64,000 nt of DNA. Source: Flammeovirgaceae bacterium. GTDB taxonomy: Bacteria > Bacteroidota > Bacteroidia > Cytophagales > Cyclobacteriaceae. Under the pieces are notes generated by a model. That model made no database searches, had not been told where the DNA came from, and saw nothing but the letters and a program-made list of their open reading frames with translations. The stretch spans positions 496,001 through 560,000 of the forward strand of contig JADJRT010000001.1 in NCBI GenBank assembly GCA_016712035.1. Reading direction: 5' to 3'. Below are positions 63,126 through 64,000 of this stretch, piece after piece (the first letter of the stretch is position 1; each line of letters starts with the position of its first letter). A program made the position numbers and the translations under genes.

Positions 63126-64000
63126 TTTTCCTTCCACCATTCGCTCAGCGGTTTCTGCGATTTTTAACTGGTTGATAAATTCCTCAACCTCACCGTTCAT
63201 TACTGCTGGTAAATTATGTTGCGTGTATCCAATGCGATGATCCGTTACTCTGCTTTGTGGATAATTATAGGTTCTGATTTTTTCTGAACGATCACCACTA
63301 CGCACCTGGCTTTTGCGGGAAGCACCCGTCTCAGCCTGCTTTCTCTCCACTTCACGTTCATAAAGTTTTGCGCGAAGCATTACCAACGCGCGGGCTCGAT
63401 TTCCGTGTTGTGAACGTTCTACCTGACACGTGATTACAATGCCAGTCGGTTTGTGGGTCATTTGCACTTTAGTCTCCACTTTGTTTACGTTCTGCCCACC
63501 AGCCCCGCCCGACCGCGAAGTGATTACTTCGATATCGGCAGGATTGATTTCTACATCCACCTCTTCTGCCTCGGGTAGCACCACTACAGAGGCAGCTGAA
63601 GTATGAACCCGGCCTTGCGTCTCTGTCTCCGGAACTCGTTGCACCCGGTGCACGCCTGACTCATATTTAAAAATTCCATAGGCACCTTCACCTTCAACAC
63701 TGCTGATCACTTCTTTATAGCCGCCTGCGGTACCTTCAGTAATATCAAGCACAGACATTTTCAACCCTCTTCTATCGCAAAATCGCTGGTACATGCGCCA
63801 TAGGTCACCCGCAAAAATTGCCGCCTCATCCCCACCTGTACCTGCCCGGATTTCCAAAATACAATTCTTATCATCATTCGGATCTTTAGGCATCAACATT
63901 TCCTTTAGCTCCGCCTCAAGCGTTTCGTTTTTTGGCTGCAACTCCTCCAATTCCATTTTAGCCAACTCCCGCATCTCCGGATCTTTCTCTTTTTGAAGTA
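63123..64000 (-). CDS. prfA: Peptide chain release factor 1, N-terminus beyond window
   Basis: 292 codons are visible; the reading frame is open at the right edge (LQKEKDPEMRELAK upstream of the internal Met at 63974). Markers: IRAGTGGDEAAIFAGDL, the GGQ peptidyl-hydrolase loop in SRSGGAGGQNVNKVETKV, and DHRIGYTQHNLPAVMNG. RF1 releases peptides at UAA/UAG. The PxT-type codon-recognition region lies in the visible part (HRVQRVPETETQGRVHTSA). Only the first 60-70 residues are missing. Confidence 0.95.
   Translation of the reverse strand, partial: LQKEKDPEMRELAKMELEELQPKNETLEAELKEMLMPKDPNDDKNCILEIRAGTGGDEAAIFAGDLWRMYQRFCDRRGLKMSVLDITEGTAGGYKEVISSVEGEGAYGIFKYESGVHRVQRVPETETQGRVHTSAASVVVLPEAEEVDVEINPADIEVITSRSGGAGGQNVNKVETKVQMTHKPTGIVITCQVERSQHGNRARALVMLRAKLYEREVERKQAETGASRKSQVRSGDRSEKIRTYNYPQSRVTDHRIGYTQHNLPAVMNGEVEEFINQLKIAETAERMVEGK

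Noticed and set aside
1..64000. CRISPR arrays, tRNA or rRNA genes, complete insertion sequences
   Set aside because: Nothing with regularly spaced repeats, cloverleaf-like text, rRNA signatures or transposase motifs was seen on either strand.

Overview
The window reads as chromosome from a Bacteroidota bacterium, most likely order Cytophagales (Cyclobacteriaceae-like). Evidence: a SusC/SusD pair, an ECF sigma/FecR/TonB-receptor signalling locus, a type IX secretion (T9SS) tail, a fused MurF-alanine racemase, LA_2272 surface repeats, TANNTTTG-type promoter elements, and many small lipoproteins. The DNA is moderately AT-rich. I see no rRNA, tRNA, CRISPR array, phage or complete insertion sequence.

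Layout. 1-7 kb: housekeeping and envelope genes (2'-5' RNA ligase-like fragment, TPR protein, YpdA-type reductase, threonine dehydratase-like enzyme, nitroreductase, APC permease). 7.3-10.1 kb: a Cys/Met-type PLP enzyme, then an AT-rich two-gene patch and a secreted RidA protein with mosaic composition. 10.2-19.1 kb: a leftward nutrient-uptake locus with two PKD/beta-propeller lipoproteins, SusD, SusC and a broken secreted cyanophycinase-like (peptidase S51) gene with a T9SS tail. 19.4-27.1 kb: coaX, then an ECF sigma regulon (sigma factor, FecR, STN/LA_2272 protein, TonB receptor, head-GIN lipoprotein). Three of its transcription units share a two-box promoter, TAGGGGT-N15-TGTC(A/T)TA(A/C). 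27.1-40.6 kb: carbonic anhydrase with a SulP transporter, a CocE-type hydrolase, a MacB-like permease, tag, a LysE exporter coupled to an ATP-grasp enzyme, DinB, YHS, recX, nadC. 40.8-45.1 kb: gpmI, a lipoprotein, decayed remnants of carotenoid genes (crtZ and lycopene cyclase), TerC. 45.1-56.7 kb: LETM1/TerB-like protein, purEK, TerB-like protein, feoAB, two tiny conserved-looking proteins, murF-alr, csaA, hisA, DUF2911, LOG family. 56.7-64 kb: aspartyl protease with PDZ domain, receiver-like protein, and a four-gene candidate biosynthetic cluster (FAD oxidoreductase, UbiA prenyltransferase, type III polyketide synthase, methyltransferase), then an LPP20-like lipoprotein and prfA running off the right edge.

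Data quality matters here. At least twelve otherwise normal genes or gene parts are split by single-nucleotide shifts, most of them in homopolymer runs. I read these mainly as sequencing or assembly indels, so I annotate the merged genes and give the shift positions. Two cases look like real decay: the cyanophycinase-like gene (shift plus stop codon) and the carotenoid remnants (missing segments and lost start codons).
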